Assembly: GCA_919902745.1 (NCBI GenBank)
Contig: CAKKRN010000130.1
Location: 1 to 6,987 of the forward strand
DNA length: 6,987 bases
Source: Syntrophaceae bacterium
GTDB lineage: Bacteria > Desulfobacterota > Syntrophia > Syntrophales > UBA5619
Reading direction: 5' to 3'
The notes under the pieces were generated by a model. That model saw only the letters and a list, made by a program, of their open reading frames with translations. It did no database searches and had not been told where the DNA came from. Each line of letters starts with the position of its first letter. Within the stretch, counting starts at the first letter, position 1. Positions 6,690 through 6,987 of this stretch are shown here, one piece after another. A program made the translations under genes and the position numbers.

Positions 6690-6987
6690 AACTTCCCCCT
6701 TTTGAGTACCTGGAACCGTCAACCGTTCTGGAAGCCTTATCGATGCTGGATACTTACCGGAACACGGTGCAAATAATCGCCGGCGGGACGGAGGTTGTCA
6801 ATCGCCTGAAGTTGAGACTTATCAGTCCCGACTATATAATGAACATCAAAAAATTGCCGGATTTGGGAGGCATCGTCGAGCATGAACAGTCAATCGTCAT
6901 CGGCGCCAATGTTTCCTTGAATGAAATACGAGACTCCTCCCTGCTGCAGGATAAATATAAGGCTATTGCGGAAGCCGCCTTTCAGGT
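6686..6987 (+). CDS. Second FAD-binding subunit, 5' part only (runs off the window)
   Basis: The first 100 codons are visible and remain open at the right edge. They begin MKLPPFEYLEP and include the FAD-loop motif AGGTE at 32-36, MNIKKLPDLGGI near 52-63 and IVIGANVSLNEI near 70-81, all typical of the FAD_binding_5 domain. AGGAAGGAG at 6671-6679 lies 6 bases before the ATG, and the gene overlaps the large-subunit stop by 4 bases. It is clearly different in sequence from the FAD subunit at 2918-3916, so it is not a fresh duplicate. Glu replaces the usual Asp of AGGTD. The region that would show a [4Fe-4S] insertion of the 4-hydroxybenzoyl-CoA reductase beta type lies beyond the window. Confidence 0.88.
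   Translation, partial: MKLPPFEYLEPSTVLEALSMLDTYRNTVQIIAGGTEVVNRLKLRLISPDYIMNIKKLPDLGGIVEHEQSIVIGANVSLNEIRDSSLLQDKYKAIAEAAFQ

Noticed and set aside
6039..6722. Open frame on the - strand opposite the end of the Mo subunit gene
   Set aside because: The + strand frame encodes conserved catalytic motifs here; the antisense translation resembles no family.
1..6987. CRISPR array, tRNA or rRNA gene, insertion sequence ends
   Set aside because: I saw no spaced direct repeats, cloverleaf-like sequence, rRNA-like stretch or transposase gene in the window.

Overview
The window reads as a piece of the chromosome of an anaerobic bacterium. By my impression the GC content is in the high fifties, with an AT-rich left edge. 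The gene content, a PaaK-type aryl-CoA ligase followed by a three-subunit molybdenum hydroxylase of the xanthine dehydrogenase family, is typical of aromatic-degrading anaerobes. The style of the proteins recalls Desulfobacterota such as Syntrophus or Syntrophorhabdus. That placement is an impression from protein style, not a computed result. All genes are on the + strand.

Layout: positions 1-81 are an AT-rich leader with a weak promoter candidate. Positions 82-1422 encode a complete stand-alone AAA-type ATPase with a DUF4143 C-terminus, unrelated in function to what follows. Positions 1423-1601 are intergenic. They hold a TTGACA-N17-TAAATT promoter candidate, an inverted repeat over the predicted start of transcription, and two overlapping small hairpins just before the ribosome binding site. 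I see no convincing terminator there. From 1602 to the right edge runs one tightly packed operon: aryl-CoA ligase (1602-2900), FAD-binding subunit (2918-3916), [2Fe-2S] subunit (3919-4392), molybdopterin-binding large subunit (4389-6689), and the beginning of a second FAD-binding subunit (6686 to beyond 6987). Gaps are 17 and 2 bases, and the last two junctions are 4-base ATGA overlaps.

The operon logic is that the ligase activates an aromatic acid to its CoA thioester. The Mo/Fe-S/FAD enzyme then either removes a ring hydroxyl reductively (as 4-hydroxybenzoyl-CoA reductase does) or adds oxygen from water to the ring (as xanthine dehydrogenase relatives do). The exact substrate cannot be read from the sequence. 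The large subunit matches the 4-hydroxybenzoyl-CoA reductase alpha subunit in length and keeps the catalytic glutamate, but it differs from the usual pattern near residues 184-192.

The two most unusual points are a perfect 13-bp hairpin with a 3-base loop at 3875-3903, which forms the last codons of the first FAD subunit and resembles a REP-type palindrome, and the presence of two FAD-subunit genes flanking a single Fe-S/Mo pair.
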